64,000 bases of DNA from Pseudoalteromonas shioyasakiensis (GCF_024518675.1 NZ_JANIGL010000002.1:248001-312000); one strand, 5' to 3'; numbered from the stretch's first letter, positions 1 to 10,038 are shown. Notes: generated from the sequence alone by a model not told the origin. A program made the numbers and translations.

Positions 1-77
1 CTTGATTGCCCTATTGTAACTCGTTTCAACATCGGTTTTTACTCGATTTTTAGCATTTTTTTGTTTAGACTGCCGCT

Positions 78-635
78 ATGAAAAAAGATCCTCACTCAAA
101 CAGCCAAATCAGCACTGACGACATTGACTTGTTTCGTCAAAGTATTAACGGTGCCCGTGTATTTAAACAAGACACCCATCGTTTTGCTAATAAACCTAAA
201 GTGTCACAAGCGAAGCAATTTGCCCAGCAAAAAAAGCAACAACAATCAGAATTTTTCTTTTCTGATGAGTATGTGCCAGATATAGACACTAACGGTACAG
301 TTAATTATGTGCAAGATGGTCAAGACCGCTTTTTAGCTAAGCAATTGCGTCGTGGGGATTTTATTCCTGATTTAACCTTAGACTTGCATGGCTTGAATAA
401 AGAAATTGCTAAAGACGAGTTAGCAGGCTTAATCCATGAGTGTAAGAAAAAACATTACTACTGTGCGTGCGTTGTTCATGGTATTGGTGGGCATATACTC
501 AGACATAAAGTACCACAATACCTTGTACAACACCCCGATGTGATCGCAATGCATCAAGCCCCCCTTGAATACGGTGGTAAAGGCGCAGTGCTTATTTTAA
601 TTAACTTACCACAAAGTGATGAATTTAGACGTTAA
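78..635 (+). CDS. smrB: SmrB-type ribosome rescue endonuclease (Smr domain)
   Basis: The protein has 185 residues. The first ~90 are charged and Gln/Lys-rich; a C-terminal Smr domain (about 95-180) carries the family motifs DLHG at 102-105 and HGIG at 134-137. In E. coli SmrB recognises collided ribosomes and cleaves the mRNA between them, so that tmRNA can release the stalled ribosomes. It is a cytosolic, ribosome-associated enzyme. Length and architecture match the E. coli protein. A monocistronic unit is likely, since the next gene starts 48 bases later with a weak GTG start. The family call is firm; the precise role is transferred from E. coli. Confidence 0.9.
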   Translation: MKKDPHSNSQISTDDIDLFRQSINGARVFKQDTHRFANKPKVSQAKQFAQQKKQQQSEFFFSDEYVPDIDTNGTVNYVQDGQDRFLAKQLRRGDFIPDLTLDLHGLNKEIAKDELAGLIHECKKKHYYCACVVHGIGGHILRHKVPQYLVQHPDVIAMHQAPLEYGGKGAVLILINLPQSDEFRR

Positions 636-683
636 CCATTAGTTAAGCTCGACATTCACTTTTTACTTTAAGGCAATAAAGCA

Positions 684-1607
684 GTGCACATTTTTTCAAT
701 TATCTTTCCGCTGATATTTATTGTTGCCCTTGGTTACAGCTGCTGTAAATTAAAATTTTTTCAACAACAACACATTGCAGGACTCAGCAAGTTTACTTTT
801 TATATCAGTTTACCTGCTTTTCTATTGCTTAATATGTCACGTATTGATCTGCAGCAAAGCATTAGCTTATCTGCATTTCTTAGCTTTTACATCCCGGTAT
901 TATTGGTGTTTGTCTGTGGCATTGTTATCGATCGCTTTTATTTAGCAAAGCAAAAAAATTACCAAGAACACAGCGTATTTGGCTTAGCATCAAGTTACTC
1001 AAATATGGTGCTGGTAGGTATACCTATTGTTATTGCCTCATTAGGTAAAGACATGATAGCCATCGCGTTTATGATCATTACTTTTCACAGTACCTTATTA
1101 TTTGCTTTAACCTATCTGATCGGTGCAAAAGGCAGTGAGCACGCATTTTCATGGCCGACATTTATTAAAAGCATGGTGTTAAACCCGATAGTGTTAAGTA
1201 TTGGCTGTGGGCTTTTATTAAACGTAAGCGGGATTCACTTATTTGATAATATAGCCAATAGTTTAGAGTTATTAGCAACGCCAGCGATTGCCTGCGCATT
1301 ATTTGTACTGGGCGCAAACTTAGCATTTTACAAAATCGCGGCTAACTGGCAGCCCGCTTTAATTGCGTCATTAATGAAGATTCTTGTACTTCCTGCTGGG
1401 GTATTTTTAATCGGCAGCTATGCATTTTCACTCGATAGAGAGATTTTAAATGTGTTGGTACTGTTAAGTGCCTCTCCCGTCGGGGTAAACGCCTACCTCA
1501 TTGCTAGCCAAATTGGTAAGCATCAAGTTACACTGGCTGGTGCCGTGGTGCTTTCAACCGTGCTGAGTGTGGTAAGCTTTAGCTTTTGGTTATCGGTGCT
1601 TTTGTAA
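684..1607 (+). CDS. AEC-family membrane transporter
   Basis: A 307-residue, very hydrophobic protein with about ten predicted membrane segments and the symmetric two-half layout of the auxin efflux carrier (AEC) / malonate-transporter family, including a Pro-Ala-rich stretch near residue 200 (LLATPAIACALFVLG) that is typical of the second half. The start is GTG. It should sit in the inner membrane and move an organic anion or amino-acid-like solute; the substrate cannot be read from the sequence. Its 3' end almost touches the oppositely oriented SDR gene, with two bases between. Confidence 0.85.
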   Translation: MHIFSIIFPLIFIVALGYSCCKLKFFQQQHIAGLSKFTFYISLPAFLLLNMSRIDLQQSISLSAFLSFYIPVLLVFVCGIVIDRFYLAKQKNYQEHSVFGLASSYSNMVLVGIPIVIASLGKDMIAIAFMIITFHSTLLFALTYLIGAKGSEHAFSWPTFIKSMVLNPIVLSIGCGLLLNVSGIHLFDNIANSLELLATPAIACALFVLGANLAFYKIAANWQPALIASLMKILVLPAGVFLIGSYAFSLDREILNVLVLLSASPVGVNAYLIASQIGKHQVTLAGAVVLSTVLSVVSFSFWLSVLL

Positions 1608-1609
1608 GT

Positions 1610-2347
1610 TTAAAGCCCGCCTGCAACATCAATAAAACTTCCGGTAGTAAAAGAGGCTTGCTCAGACCCTAAAAAGTAAATTGCAGCGGCCACTTCTTCA
1701 GGCTCTCCGCCGCGTCCTAAAGGGAGCTTTTGCTTGAGCCTATCGACTCGTTCAGCTTCACCACCATCACGATGCATACCGGTATATATAAGCCCTGGCC
1801 TAACACCGTTCACACGAATATTTTGCTGCGCTACTTCTTTGGCAAGGCCAATAGTTAAAGTATCCAGCGCACCTTTAGACGCGGCATAGTCGATATATTC
1901 ATTAGCTGACCCTGTTTTTGCTGCACCCGACGACACATTAACGATACTACCACCGTTATGCATACGTTTTATCGCCTCTTTACAGCACAAAAATGCACTG
2001 GTGACGTTCATCATCAGTATTTCATTGATACGATTGGCATCCATATCAATTAACTTCATTTGCGGCTTTAAAATACCGGCGTTATTGACCAGCACATCTA
2101 GCTTAGTAAATGTATTATCAATACTTTCGAACATGGCAATTACATCTTCTTCGCTAGAAACATCAGCTTGCAACATAACAACCTTCACACCAAAACCTTC
2201 AACTTGCTGCGCTACTTTTTTCGCTTGAACGTGATTTGTTTTGTAATTAAGACAGATATCGTAACCATGGCGAGCGAAATGAATGGCAGTCGCAGCACCT
2301 ATTCCACGGCTAGCACCGGTTATTAATACGACTGGATTTGAGCTCAT
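1610..2347 (-). CDS. SDR-family NAD(P)-dependent oxidoreductase
   Basis: A classical short-chain dehydrogenase of 245 residues. It has the glycine-rich nucleotide motif GASRGIG at 11-17, NNAG at 88-91, a catalytic Ser at 139-140 and the YxxxK pair at Tyr154/Lys158. The basic residue right after the glycine motif suggests NADP(H). It resembles the YgfF / glucose-1-dehydrogenase-like group, but the substrate is unknown. An AGGA Shine-Dalgarno lies about six bases before the ATG. It runs in the same direction as the downstream-numbered RidA and sixA genes; the ~90-base gap to RidA leaves cotranscription open. Confidence 0.88.
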   Translation of the reverse strand: MSSNPVVLITGASRGIGAATAIHFARHGYDICLNYKTNHVQAKKVAQQVEGFGVKVVMLQADVSSEEDVIAMFESIDNTFTKLDVLVNNAGILKPQMKLIDMDANRINEILMMNVTSAFLCCKEAIKRMHNGGSIVNVSSGAAKTGSANEYIDYAASKGALDTLTIGLAKEVAQQNIRVNGVRPGLIYTGMHRDGGEAERVDRLKQKLPLGRGGEPEEVAAAIYFLGSEQASFTTGSFIDVAGGL

Positions 2348-2436
2348 TGTCTATCCTGAGGGTTAAATTTTAATCTACTGTAAGTTTTTAAGCGACCTGT
2401 TGAGTTTATACTTTTCGATCAAGCCGCTTTAGGGGA

Positions 2437-2793
2437 TTATTTAATTGCAGCGACAACTGATATCTCTACTAATAAGGCATCTCGCGCCATTTTAGCTTCC
2501 ACACAGGCACGAGCAGGAGCGTGTCCTGCTGGCACCCACGCATCCCACACCGCATTCATATCAGCAAAGAAGTCCATGCTTTTTACATAAATAGTGGCAC
2601 TGAGCATATGCTTTTTTGAGCTTCCTGCTTCATCTAAAAGTGCTTCTACTTTATCAAGCATAGTTTGGGTTTGTTCTTTAATACCTTGCTCTGCATCTGC
2701 ACACACTTGGCCACATAAGTACACCGTGCCGTTATGTTTAACGATGCGGCTCATACGCGCACCCGTTTGAAGACGTTCGATAGTCATGTTCAT
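2437..2793 (-). CDS. RidA-family (YjgF/YER057c/UK114) protein
   Basis: A 118-residue single-domain RidA fold with the family features [20 protein letters not shown] and the C-terminal RACVEAKMA segment, in which the Arg aligned with the catalytic Arg of enamine/imine deaminases is present. Such proteins hydrolyse reactive 2-aminoacrylate-type enamines made by PLP enzymes, or act on other imines. This looks like one of the non-archetypal Rid subfamilies, so the deaminase role is plausible, not certain. A second in-frame ATG two codons in (2787) is an equally good start, being better spaced from the GAGAG upstream. Confidence 0.85.
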   Translation of the reverse strand: MNMTIERLQTGARMSRIVKHNGTVYLCGQVCADAEQGIKEQTQTMLDKVEALLDEAGSSKKHMLSATIYVKSMDFFADMNAVWDAWVPAGHAPARACVEAKMARDALLVEISVVAAIK

Positions 2794-2868
2794 TCTCTCG
2801 TTAATTTATTTGGCACTAATTTAGCAAAGTAAGACCAAGAAAGTTAACAATTTAGGATGAAATAATTT

Positions 2869-3345
2869 CTAGACCTCAACACTGACTGGGGAGTGTATAC
2901 TCAAATATTGGCTTTTTTGCTGAGTATCATCATAACTGATCACCGCAACAGCTCCCGTGTTAAATATAGGCATATTGCCATTACTTAGCTGATCAACTAA
3001 ATAACTAACTATCGGCATATGTGCTACCACTAACCAAGTCTCACACTCGGGGTGTAAGGCAATTAGGGTTTCAAGGTAATCCGCAGCCACTTGCGGGTTG
3101 CCTTCTGGAGTGATGTCAGTGCAAGTTTCTTCGTATACAAAAGCATTATTCTTTTTAACACCCATTGCCGTTTGCTGAGCTCGCACGTAGGGGCTAACTA
3201 ATAAAGCATCTGGAGTATGCGTTTGCTGTAACCACTTTCCCATTTTTTCTGCTTGCTGTTGGCCAACTAGGGTCAAATTTCTACTTTCATCGTCAGCTTG
3301 CATCGGTGTTGCTTCGCCATGACGCATAATTAAGATTGTTTTCAT
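2869..3345 (-). CDS. sixA: SixA-type phosphohistidine phosphatase
   Basis: A 158-residue histidine-phosphatase-fold protein with the catalytic RHG at 8-10 and the second active-site His in VVAHMPIVSY. SixA removes phosphate from the histidine of HPt domains (ArcB in E. coli) or of PTS-type phosphocarriers (NPr). Length agrees with SixA. No convincing Shine-Dalgarno precedes the ATG. The ~140 bases upstream separate it from the divergently read M16 protease and must hold both promoters. Confidence 0.85.
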   Translation of the reverse strand: MKTILIMRHGEATPMQADDESRNLTLVGQQQAEKMGKWLQQTHTPDALLVSPYVRAQQTAMGVKKNNAFVYEETCTDITPEGNPQVAADYLETLIALHPECETWLVVAHMPIVSYLVDQLSNGNMPIFNTGAVAVISYDDTQQKSQYLSIHSPVSVEV

Positions 3346-3524
3346 AAAAAATCAACCGATTAAAGAATATAAAACAGTAGCCAGTTTGCCTGTTTGTCCG
3401 CTATATTAAAACAACGTAACACCAATCGCTTATGATATTCAGGCATTTAAGCATTGCAGTACAATTACTGCCCTGAAGATATCATCTGTTGTTAACAAGT
3501 AAACGTAAGTTTCAGGAGCATCAT

Positions 3525-6245
3525 TTGAATATCAGCCGCAATGATAACAGAACCTACCACCCTCTTACACTGGACAATGGTCTAAAAGTGCTACTAGTGC
3601 AAGATAAAGATTCAACTAAAGCTGCCGCTTCTATGGCTGTAAACGCTGGACACTTTGATGATCCTGTTGATAGGCAAGGCTTAGCACACTTTTTAGAGCA
3701 CATGCTTTTTTTAGGCACTGATCAGTTTCCTGAGTCAAACAGCTTTAGTAATTTTGTATCTCAATCTGGTGGTAATACCAATGCGTGGACTGGTACTGAG
3801 CATACCTGCTACTTTTTTGATATTAATAATCAAGAGTTTGCACATGCGCTAAAACAATTTAGCCGTTTTTTCATTGCTCCACTGCTCAACCCTGCCGAAA
3901 CAGAAAAAGAACGTAATGCGATAGAGGCTGAATTTAAATTAAAAATAAAAGATGATGGCCGTCGTATTTATCAAGCTCATAAAGAAACCGTCAACCCTGC
4001 TCACCCGTTTGCTAAGTTTTCGGTGGGTAACCTGCAAACATTAGCCGATCGTGATTTGTGTATCAGTGATGAATTAAGGACTTTTTTTGATTCCCATTAT
4101 CAAGCCCAATGGATGACATTGGTTGTTTGCGCAAACGAAGAAATCACTACCATGCAACAGTGGGTAACAAGCCTGTTTAACGATATCAAAGGCAGCAACA
4201 CTAAAAAGCCAGCTATCGAAGCTGATCTCTATCGTGAGCAGGATTTATGCAAGGTGCTTCATATTGAGCCACATAAGCATATGCAAAAACTCATAGTGAG
4301 CTTTGCGATGCCAAATATCGATGAGTTTTACCGCCATAAAACGGTGAGTTTTATTGCCCACTTATTAGGGTATGAAGGACAGGGATCATTATATTCAATT
4401 TTAAAAGAGCAAGGTTGGATAAACGCACTCTCAGCCGGTGGTGGTATAAATGGCAGCAATTTTAAAGATTTTAATATCAGTATGGCACTCACCGATGAAG
4501 GTATTGAATATTACGAAGACATTGTTGAGATGGTATTTGAATACATATGTTTAATTAACCAAAATGTAGAAAAGTTACCGCGCCTGTACCAAGACAAAAA
4601 AAACTTACTCAAAATAGCCTTTGATAATCAAGAAAAGGCACGACTTATTGATTGGGTAAGTAATCTAAGCATCAATATGCAACATTATGATGAAGCTAAC
4701 TATGTCCAAGGTGATTACTTAATGGAGGGCTTTGACGAGCCATCACATAAAACAGCAATGCAGTGGTTAGTTCCTAAAAACATGCGCATTGTGCTTATTC
4801 ACCCGGATGTTGAGCCCGAGCACAAAACTCAGTGGTACCATACTCCCTATCGTGTTGAATCATTATCGAGTTGTTGGCTAGATGCATTAAGCGAAATAAA
4901 CGTGCCATTGCCAGAGATGCTATTGCCCACAGCAAACCCTTACTTAACCAAAGATGTGGCTTTATTTGATGTAGCACAACCGCAAACTAAACCAACGTTA
5001 CTAGTAAAAGAGCCCGGGTTTGATTTTTGGTTCAAACAAGACAACACCTTCCGTGTTGCTAAAGGACATTTTTATTTAGCAATGGACTCTGACTACGCAG
5101 TTAAAGATATTAAGCACATGGCGCTAACACGACTATTTGCCGATTTATTTATGGATAGTGTAGCAGAGCAATTTTACCCAGCTGAGTTAGCCGGTTTAAG
5201 CTATCACTTAACTTCACACCAAGGTGGTCTCACATTACACACTGCGGGCCTTTCATCAAGCCAATTAGAACTAGTTGATGAGTTATTAAACGCGTTATTC
5301 AATGTAGAGATATGCGCTAAACGTTTTGCTGAATATAAAAAGCAATTGGTAAGACACTGGCGTAATAGTAATCAAAACAAGCCTGTTGGCGAATTATTTA
5401 GCGTACTTGGCGCTAAAGTCATGCCATGGAACCCTGAGCCAGAAGCACTTGCAACAGCACTAAAAGACACAAGCTTCCATCAATTCAACTGTTTTAGAAC
5501 TGAGTTTTTCAAAGCGTTACATGTTGAATCATTTTTACACGGTAATTGGCGCGAGAGTGATGCTCTTCAGTTTCAAAAACAAGTCGCCAATCACTTAGCA
5601 AAGTCGGCTACTATTGCCGATTTAACACGCCCCTTATACGAAATAAATAAAATCACGCGCGCACAATTTGAATTAAACTGCAGTGACAATGCAATGGTCG
5701 TTTATTATCAAGCAATCAGCAGCGATGTCAGCGAAAAAATTATGATGATGGTGCTCAATCATTTAATTAATCAAGACTACTTTAATGAGCTACGAACAAA
5801 ACAACAGTTAGGTTATTTAGTCGGTGCTGGGTATGCTCCTTTCAATACTCGCGCTGGCATTGCTTTTTATGTCCAGTCACCAAATCATAGCGCTACCACA
5901 TTGCTTGAACGCCACAATGAGTTTTTAGCTCATTTTATTAGCAACCTAGACACACTTGATGAGCAGCAGTGGCAGCAACAAAAACATGGCCTAAAAACAC
6001 ATATCGCAGAAAAAGATAAAAACTTACGTTTACGCTCGCAAAGGCTTTGGCTTGCCATAGGCAACCAAGATCACAAATTCCATATGCAGCAAAAATTATT
6101 AAGTGCATTAAATGAATTAACACTTGAGCAAATGAAACAGTATATCTATGCAACATTTGATGATGATAGGGCAAGATATGAGCTATTAAGTGTGGCAAAA
6201 TTGAAGAAACAAACAAAACAAGCTGTTTATTCTCATTCTCTTTGA
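3525..6245 (+). CDS. M16-family (insulinase/pitrilysin-type) zinc protease
   Basis: A ~906-residue inverzincin. It has the HxxEH zinc-binding motif (HFLEH, about residues 55-59) and the downstream Glu-rich helix (ERNAIEAEF) that supplies the third zinc ligand and acid. The C-terminal half has the insulinase/pitrilysin layout, with LRTKQQLGYLV near residue 755. Homologues degrade peptides and small proteins in the periplasm or cytosol; no obvious signal peptide is seen, which favours the cytosol. The open frame extends to a TTG at 3489, but the TTG at 3525 has AGGAG six bases upstream (3514-3518) and is chosen. Confidence 0.9.
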   Translation: MNISRNDNRTYHPLTLDNGLKVLLVQDKDSTKAAASMAVNAGHFDDPVDRQGLAHFLEHMLFLGTDQFPESNSFSNFVSQSGGNTNAWTGTEHTCYFFDINNQEFAHALKQFSRFFIAPLLNPAETEKERNAIEAEFKLKIKDDGRRIYQAHKETVNPAHPFAKFSVGNLQTLADRDLCISDELRTFFDSHYQAQWMTLVVCANEEITTMQQWVTSLFNDIKGSNTKKPAIEADLYREQDLCKVLHIEPHKHMQKLIVSFAMPNIDEFYRHKTVSFIAHLLGYEGQGSLYSILKEQGWINALSAGGGINGSNFKDFNISMALTDEGIEYYEDIVEMVFEYICLINQNVEKLPRLYQDKKNLLKIAFDNQEKARLIDWVSNLSINMQHYDEANYVQGDYLMEGFDEPSHKTAMQWLVPKNMRIVLIHPDVEPEHKTQWYHTPYRVESLSSCWLDALSEINVPLPEMLLPTANPYLTKDVALFDVAQPQTKPTLLVKEPGFDFWFKQDNTFRVAKGHFYLAMDSDYAVKDIKHMALTRLFADLFMDSVAEQFYPAELAGLSYHLTSHQGGLTLHTAGLSSSQLELVDELLNALFNVEICAKRFAEYKKQLVRHWRNSNQNKPVGELFSVLGAKVMPWNPEPEALATALKDTSFHQFNCFRTEFFKALHVESFLHGNWRESDALQFQKQVANHLAKSATIADLTRPLYEINKITRAQFELNCSDNAMVVYYQAISSDVSEKIMMMVLNHLINQDYFNELRTKQQLGYLVGAGYAPFNTRAGIAFYVQSPNHSATTLLERHNEFLAHFISNLDTLDEQQWQQQKHGLKTHIAEKDKNLRLRSQRLWLAIGNQDHKFHMQQKLLSALNELTLEQMKQYIYATFDDDRARYELLSVAKLKKQTKQAVYSHSL

Positions 6246-6297
6246 CACAACCCAGTGCTTCTATTAAATTATCTGGTGAGAATTGAAGAAGCACATA

Positions 6298-8547
6298 ATG
6301 ATAATTAAAAAGACAATAAAAAAAATAACATCGAAACTAACCTTATTTGTATTTTTACTGTTTAGTTATAACCCTTTTACTTATAGCGAACAGTTAATCG
6401 ATCAAAAAACTATAATGGTTTATATACCCAGTGCCTTTGTAGCGCTGGTTTTACCCTATTTGTTAGTTACCATTTATAGATTACGCCGTTCGCGTAAGCA
6501 ATTACGTGTTTCTGAACACCGTCTAAAAAGTACGGTGGAAGGCAGTGGTGATACTCTATGGGACTGGAATATAGACTCAGGCACCGTACTGCGTATAAAT
6601 GACAAGTACATGATGGATAGAAACTCTGCGAGTGACTTCCCGCCTAATAAGTCGCTTATCCACCCTAACGATCTAGCCACAGTTGAACTTTTACTTAAAC
6701 AACATTTTGCTGAGCAAACCGCTTTTTTTGAAGCAAGTTACCGAATTAAAGATAGCTTTGACCGTTGGCGCTGGGTACTCGATCGTGGCAAAATTATTGA
6801 AAAAGATGCCAACCTTAACCCACTCAGAATGACCGGGACTGTCCGCGATATCACGCTATTAAAATCAACCGAAGCCCGCTTAAATTTATTTGCCAAATGC
6901 GTAGAGTCTTTAACTGATGCTTTAGCAATTTACGATAAAAACTTCAACCTTGTGGATTTAAACCCTAGCTTTTTAAGTCAATTTGGTGGCAACCGCGAAA
7001 ACTATCTCAACAAACCATTTACCTTACAAGGCTACGAAGAAAGCTATATTGCAGAAATAAAAAATACCGTTCGCCGTACCGAGCATTGGCAGCAAGAAGT
7101 AAAACTACGCAATAGCGACCGTAAAGTATTACCTATAGAAATTTCCATTGATGAAATTAAAAATGAATACAATCAAGTATGTAACTATGTGGTGGTATTT
7201 TCAGATCTAACTGAGCGGAAAAAAGCTGAGTCGCAATTACACAATTTATCAAATCGGGATAGAACAACCGGTTTGCCGAACCGTAACCTATTTTTTACTG
7301 ATCTAAAAAAGCTCGCTAAGCAAGACGACCACCATGCGCTATTGGTTTTTGATTTAGATAACTTCAAAAAAATCAACGACTCACTGGGCCATCAACTCGG
7401 CGATAGTTTATTAGCAAAATTAGCTATGCGGCTAAATAAGCTCACCCGTGAAAAAGATGTATTCTATCGCTTAGGTGGTGATGAGTTTGCTCTTGTAATG
7501 TCTGGTACAAACGATATTCACACCATCACTCGAATGGCGAAACAGTTTTTAGCCGCTATCGCGACACCATTTAAAATGGCGGGGCATGAGTTGGTGATCA
7601 CTTCTAGTTTAGGCATCGTGCTGTTTCCTGAAGATGGAAATACGCCAGAGTTACTGCTTAAAAACGCCGATACTGCGATGTACCACGCGAAAAAGAAAGG
7701 CAATAGCTATTTATTCTTCAACGATACAATGAACCGCCAAGCGGTTAAGCGTCTGCAAATTGAAAACTTAATGCGATTTGGGCTAAAAGAAGATCATTTT
7801 GAAGTTTATTATCAACCTAAAATGAATATTCGCACAGGTAAATTTACCGGCATGGAAGCCCTTGTACGCTTTATCACTCCTAAAAAAGGCATTATTAGTC
7901 CAGGTGTGTTTATCCCAATTGCCGAAGAGACAGGTCAAATCATTGAAATCGGTGAAGTAGTATTAAACAAAGCGTGTAGAGATGTAAAAGAATGGCTTGA
8001 TGCCGGTTTATTTAATGGCCGTGTTGCCGTAAACCTGTCAGCCAAGCAATTTAGCTTACCTGATTTAACAACTCGCATTGACGTGATTTTACAAAAGAAT
8101 GAACTGCCTTCGTACTTTTTAGAGCTAGAAATCACCGAAGGTACTGTAATGGATGACCCACAAGAAGCCATCTCAATTATGCGCTCACTCAGTGCGCGTG
8201 GTATTCATTTAGCAATGGATGACTTTGGTACGGGCTACTCATCACTGGCGTATTTGAAGCAATTTCCGCTTAATACTTTAAAAGTTGATAAAGCGTTTAT
8301 TGATGACATGGAAAATGAACGCGGACGCAATATGGTTGATTCAATTGTCACCATCGCCCACAACTTAGACTTACATGTCGTTGCAGAAGGTGTCGAAGAA
8401 GCCGATCAAATAGCTATTTTAGAGCAACTTAACTGTGAGACCATGCAAGGCTATTACTACTCTAAACCCTTATCAAAAACTGAATTCACTGCGTTTTTAC
8501 AAAAACAACTCAATGAATCAGCGCCCAGTCTAATCCATCAAGCTTAG
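6298..8547 (+). CDS. Membrane-linked PAS-PAS-GGDEF-EAL cyclic-di-GMP protein
   Basis: About 749 residues: two hydrophobic N-terminal segments, two PAS/PAC domains (roughly 70-185 and 195-310), then GGDEF (about 320-480) and EAL (about 490-740). The GGDEF core is intact (RLGGDEF), with an RxxD inhibitory site (REKD) five residues before it. The EAL domain keeps EAL in GMEALVRF, the Glu of LEITEG, the DDFGTGYS loop and the Lys of LKVDKAF, so both cyclase and phosphodiesterase activity are possible. PAS input suggests redox, oxygen or small-ligand sensing. A TTG at 6283 opens the frame, but the ATG at 6298 has GAAGAAG at the right distance. Confidence 0.92.
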   Translation: MIIKKTIKKITSKLTLFVFLLFSYNPFTYSEQLIDQKTIMVYIPSAFVALVLPYLLVTIYRLRRSRKQLRVSEHRLKSTVEGSGDTLWDWNIDSGTVLRINDKYMMDRNSASDFPPNKSLIHPNDLATVELLLKQHFAEQTAFFEASYRIKDSFDRWRWVLDRGKIIEKDANLNPLRMTGTVRDITLLKSTEARLNLFAKCVESLTDALAIYDKNFNLVDLNPSFLSQFGGNRENYLNKPFTLQGYEESYIAEIKNTVRRTEHWQQEVKLRNSDRKVLPIEISIDEIKNEYNQVCNYVVVFSDLTERKKAESQLHNLSNRDRTTGLPNRNLFFTDLKKLAKQDDHHALLVFDLDNFKKINDSLGHQLGDSLLAKLAMRLNKLTREKDVFYRLGGDEFALVMSGTNDIHTITRMAKQFLAAIATPFKMAGHELVITSSLGIVLFPEDGNTPELLLKNADTAMYHAKKKGNSYLFFNDTMNRQAVKRLQIENLMRFGLKEDHFEVYYQPKMNIRTGKFTGMEALVRFITPKKGIISPGVFIPIAEETGQIIEIGEVVLNKACRDVKEWLDAGLFNGRVAVNLSAKQFSLPDLTTRIDVILQKNELPSYFLELEITEGTVMDDPQEAISIMRSLSARGIHLAMDDFGTGYSSLAYLKQFPLNTLKVDKAFIDDMENERGRNMVDSIVTIAHNLDLHVVAEGVEEADQIAILEQLNCETMQGYYYSKPLSKTEFTAFLQKQLNESAPSLIHQA

Positions 8548-8735
8548 GGGCGCCAAATACACGCGTTAGCCCCTACACCGCGAAGAAATGCTCTACGATA
8601 ATGTAAATTAAATAAACACCATGCTATTGGCCCTAGCAAGCCAGCAAGCACAAGCCAACGCTTCACCGGCATACCCTTTTTAATCACTTCTAAATACATT
8701 ACGACAATAAAAAATACACAAATAAAGAAATACAA
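8544..8735 (-). CDS. Small hydrophobic protein, unrecognised
   Basis: A short frame with two membrane segments (FFICVFFIVVMYL and WLVLAGLLGPIAWCLFNLHY) separated by a Lys-rich turn, ending in a basic tail. It looks protein-like, but the only starts are a TTG at 8735 or an ATG at 8699, and an in-frame stop lies ten codons upstream of the TTG. Its last four bases overlap the end of the convergent GGDEF-EAL gene. It could be a real small inner-membrane protein, or the tail of a decayed one. I do not recognise a family. Confidence 0.4.
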   Translation of the reverse strand: MYFFICVFFIVVMYLEVIKKGMPVKRWLVLAGLLGPIAWCLFNLHYRRAFLRGVGANACIWRP

Positions 8736-8848
8736 CCAAGCCTCGGCACTGCTGAAAAATCAAGCGCGCAGTTTAGCGAAAGCTAACCATTTTTGAAACC
8801 CTAAGACATAAATAGCGAACATATTTTCACATTGATACACATAAAAAA

Positions 8849-8869
8849 ACCGGCAAAAGCCGGCTCATT
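8849..8869 (-). terminator. Rho-independent terminator of efpL
   Basis: A GCCGGCTTTTGCCGG hairpin, read on the minus strand, is followed by a run of T. It lies directly after the efpL stop codon. Confidence 0.8.
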
Positions 8870-8885
8870 TAATAGGGTGTTTGAA

Positions 8886-9458
8886 TTATTTCTCAGCACG
8901 GCCCATAAATTTTTGCTCGGCCGTATTAATACGAATGCGATCACCCGTTGAAATATGCTCTGGCACCTGAATTATTAAGCCTGTAGATAAACGCGCTGGT
9001 TTTGAGCGCGCACTTGCTGAAGCGCCTTTAATCGATGGATCTGTTTCTTCAACTACGAGCTCCACACTTGATGGTAAGTCTAGCCCCACAGGCGCACCAT
9101 CAATAACAATTACGTGAACGCCTTGTGTTTCTTCATTAACGAATAAAATCTCTTCGCTGATTGCACCTTTATTTAAGTTATAAGGTGTGTAATCTTCATT
9201 ATCCATGAACACGTATTCATCACCATCGATGTAAGAGAACATTGACTCACGACGAATTAAATCAGCAAGTTTTAGCATATCACTGTCTTTAAATGTTTCG
9301 TCAACTTTAGTACCAGTTACTACATCGTATAAACGCATACGGTATAAGCTTCCACCTGCACGGCCTTGTGGCACAGAGCGAACAATGTCTTTAACTACTA
9401 AAACACGGTTATTAAACTCAATGGCAGTACCTTTTTTTACTTCACTTGCCTTAGGCAT
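8886..9458 (-). CDS. efpL: EfpL (YeiP), elongation factor P-like protein
   Basis: A 190-residue three-domain EF-P paralogue. The signature [17 protein letters not shown] segment and the C-terminal OB fold match the YeiP/EfpL branch. The tip loop of domain I reads VPQGRAGG, with Arg at position 33; in E. coli EfpL an Arg at this position replaces the modified Lys of EF-P. The factor binds the ribosomal E site and relieves stalling at polyproline and related motifs. It is monocistronic, with its own terminator, and divergent from the MmcQ-like gene. Confidence 0.88.
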   Translation of the reverse strand: MPKASEVKKGTAIEFNNRVLVVKDIVRSVPQGRAGGSLYRMRLYDVVTGTKVDETFKDSDMLKLADLIRRESMFSYIDGDEYVFMDNEDYTPYNLNKGAISEEILFVNEETQGVHVIVIDGAPVGLDLPSSVELVVEETDPSIKGASASARSKPARLSTGLIIQVPEHISTGDRIRINTAEQKFMGRAEK

Positions 9459-9651
9459 TTGTATAATTCCTATAATTTATAAATCTTCAGAAACATACCA
9501 CGGCATTATATTTCTGCAACAACAAAATCTCTGTATAGGGACTGACGATTGATAATCCTAATAAATTATACCTATTAGACGATTTTTCATGACTAAACTA
9601 CGAAAAAGCTGCTATGGTTACTATACCGTAAATGACTTCAAGGACTGGATC

Positions 9652-10038
9652 ATGGATCAACACATAGCACATGAGTATTTAACAAGTAAACCTCTGGTTT
9701 TGGTTACCAAACCTTTTGGCCAAGAAGTTGATGTATATAAAGTAAACCACAAAATGTTTGCCACATTATCAGTAGGTAAAGAAGGTCAAACAGATGAAGA
9801 TGGCAACCCAATTTGGTGGATGAATTTAAAATGCGATCCTGATGAAGCCCAAGCTTTGCGGGATATGTTTCCTTCTGTGATACCTGGTTATCATATGAAT
9901 AAACGGTTATGGAATACTGTTATTCTTGATGGTTCTGTACCACAGGGAGAGATTGAGCGCATGATCGATAATTCATTTAACTTAGTTGTTGCAAACATGC
10001 CTGAAAAAGATCGTAAAGCGATAGAAATTCACATGTAG
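9652..10038 (+). CDS. MmcQ/YjbR-family protein
   Basis: The MmcQ/YjbR (CyaY-like fold) domain is seen from the KPFGQEVDVYKV strand through MFATLSV and the Trp-rich NPIWWMNLKCDP segment to the C-terminal NSFNLVVANMPEKDR helix. Family members are small cytosolic proteins of uncertain role, sometimes annotated as DNA-binding. The frame is open to an ATG at 9589, but the first 21 codons have no counterpart in the family. AAGGA at 9640-9644 lies seven bases before the ATG at 9652, giving a normal 128 residues. Confidence 0.8.
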   Translation: MDQHIAHEYLTSKPLVLVTKPFGQEVDVYKVNHKMFATLSVGKEGQTDEDGNPIWWMNLKCDPDEAQALRDMFPSVIPGYHMNKRLWNTVILDGSVPQGEIERMIDNSFNLVVANMPEKDRKAIEIHM

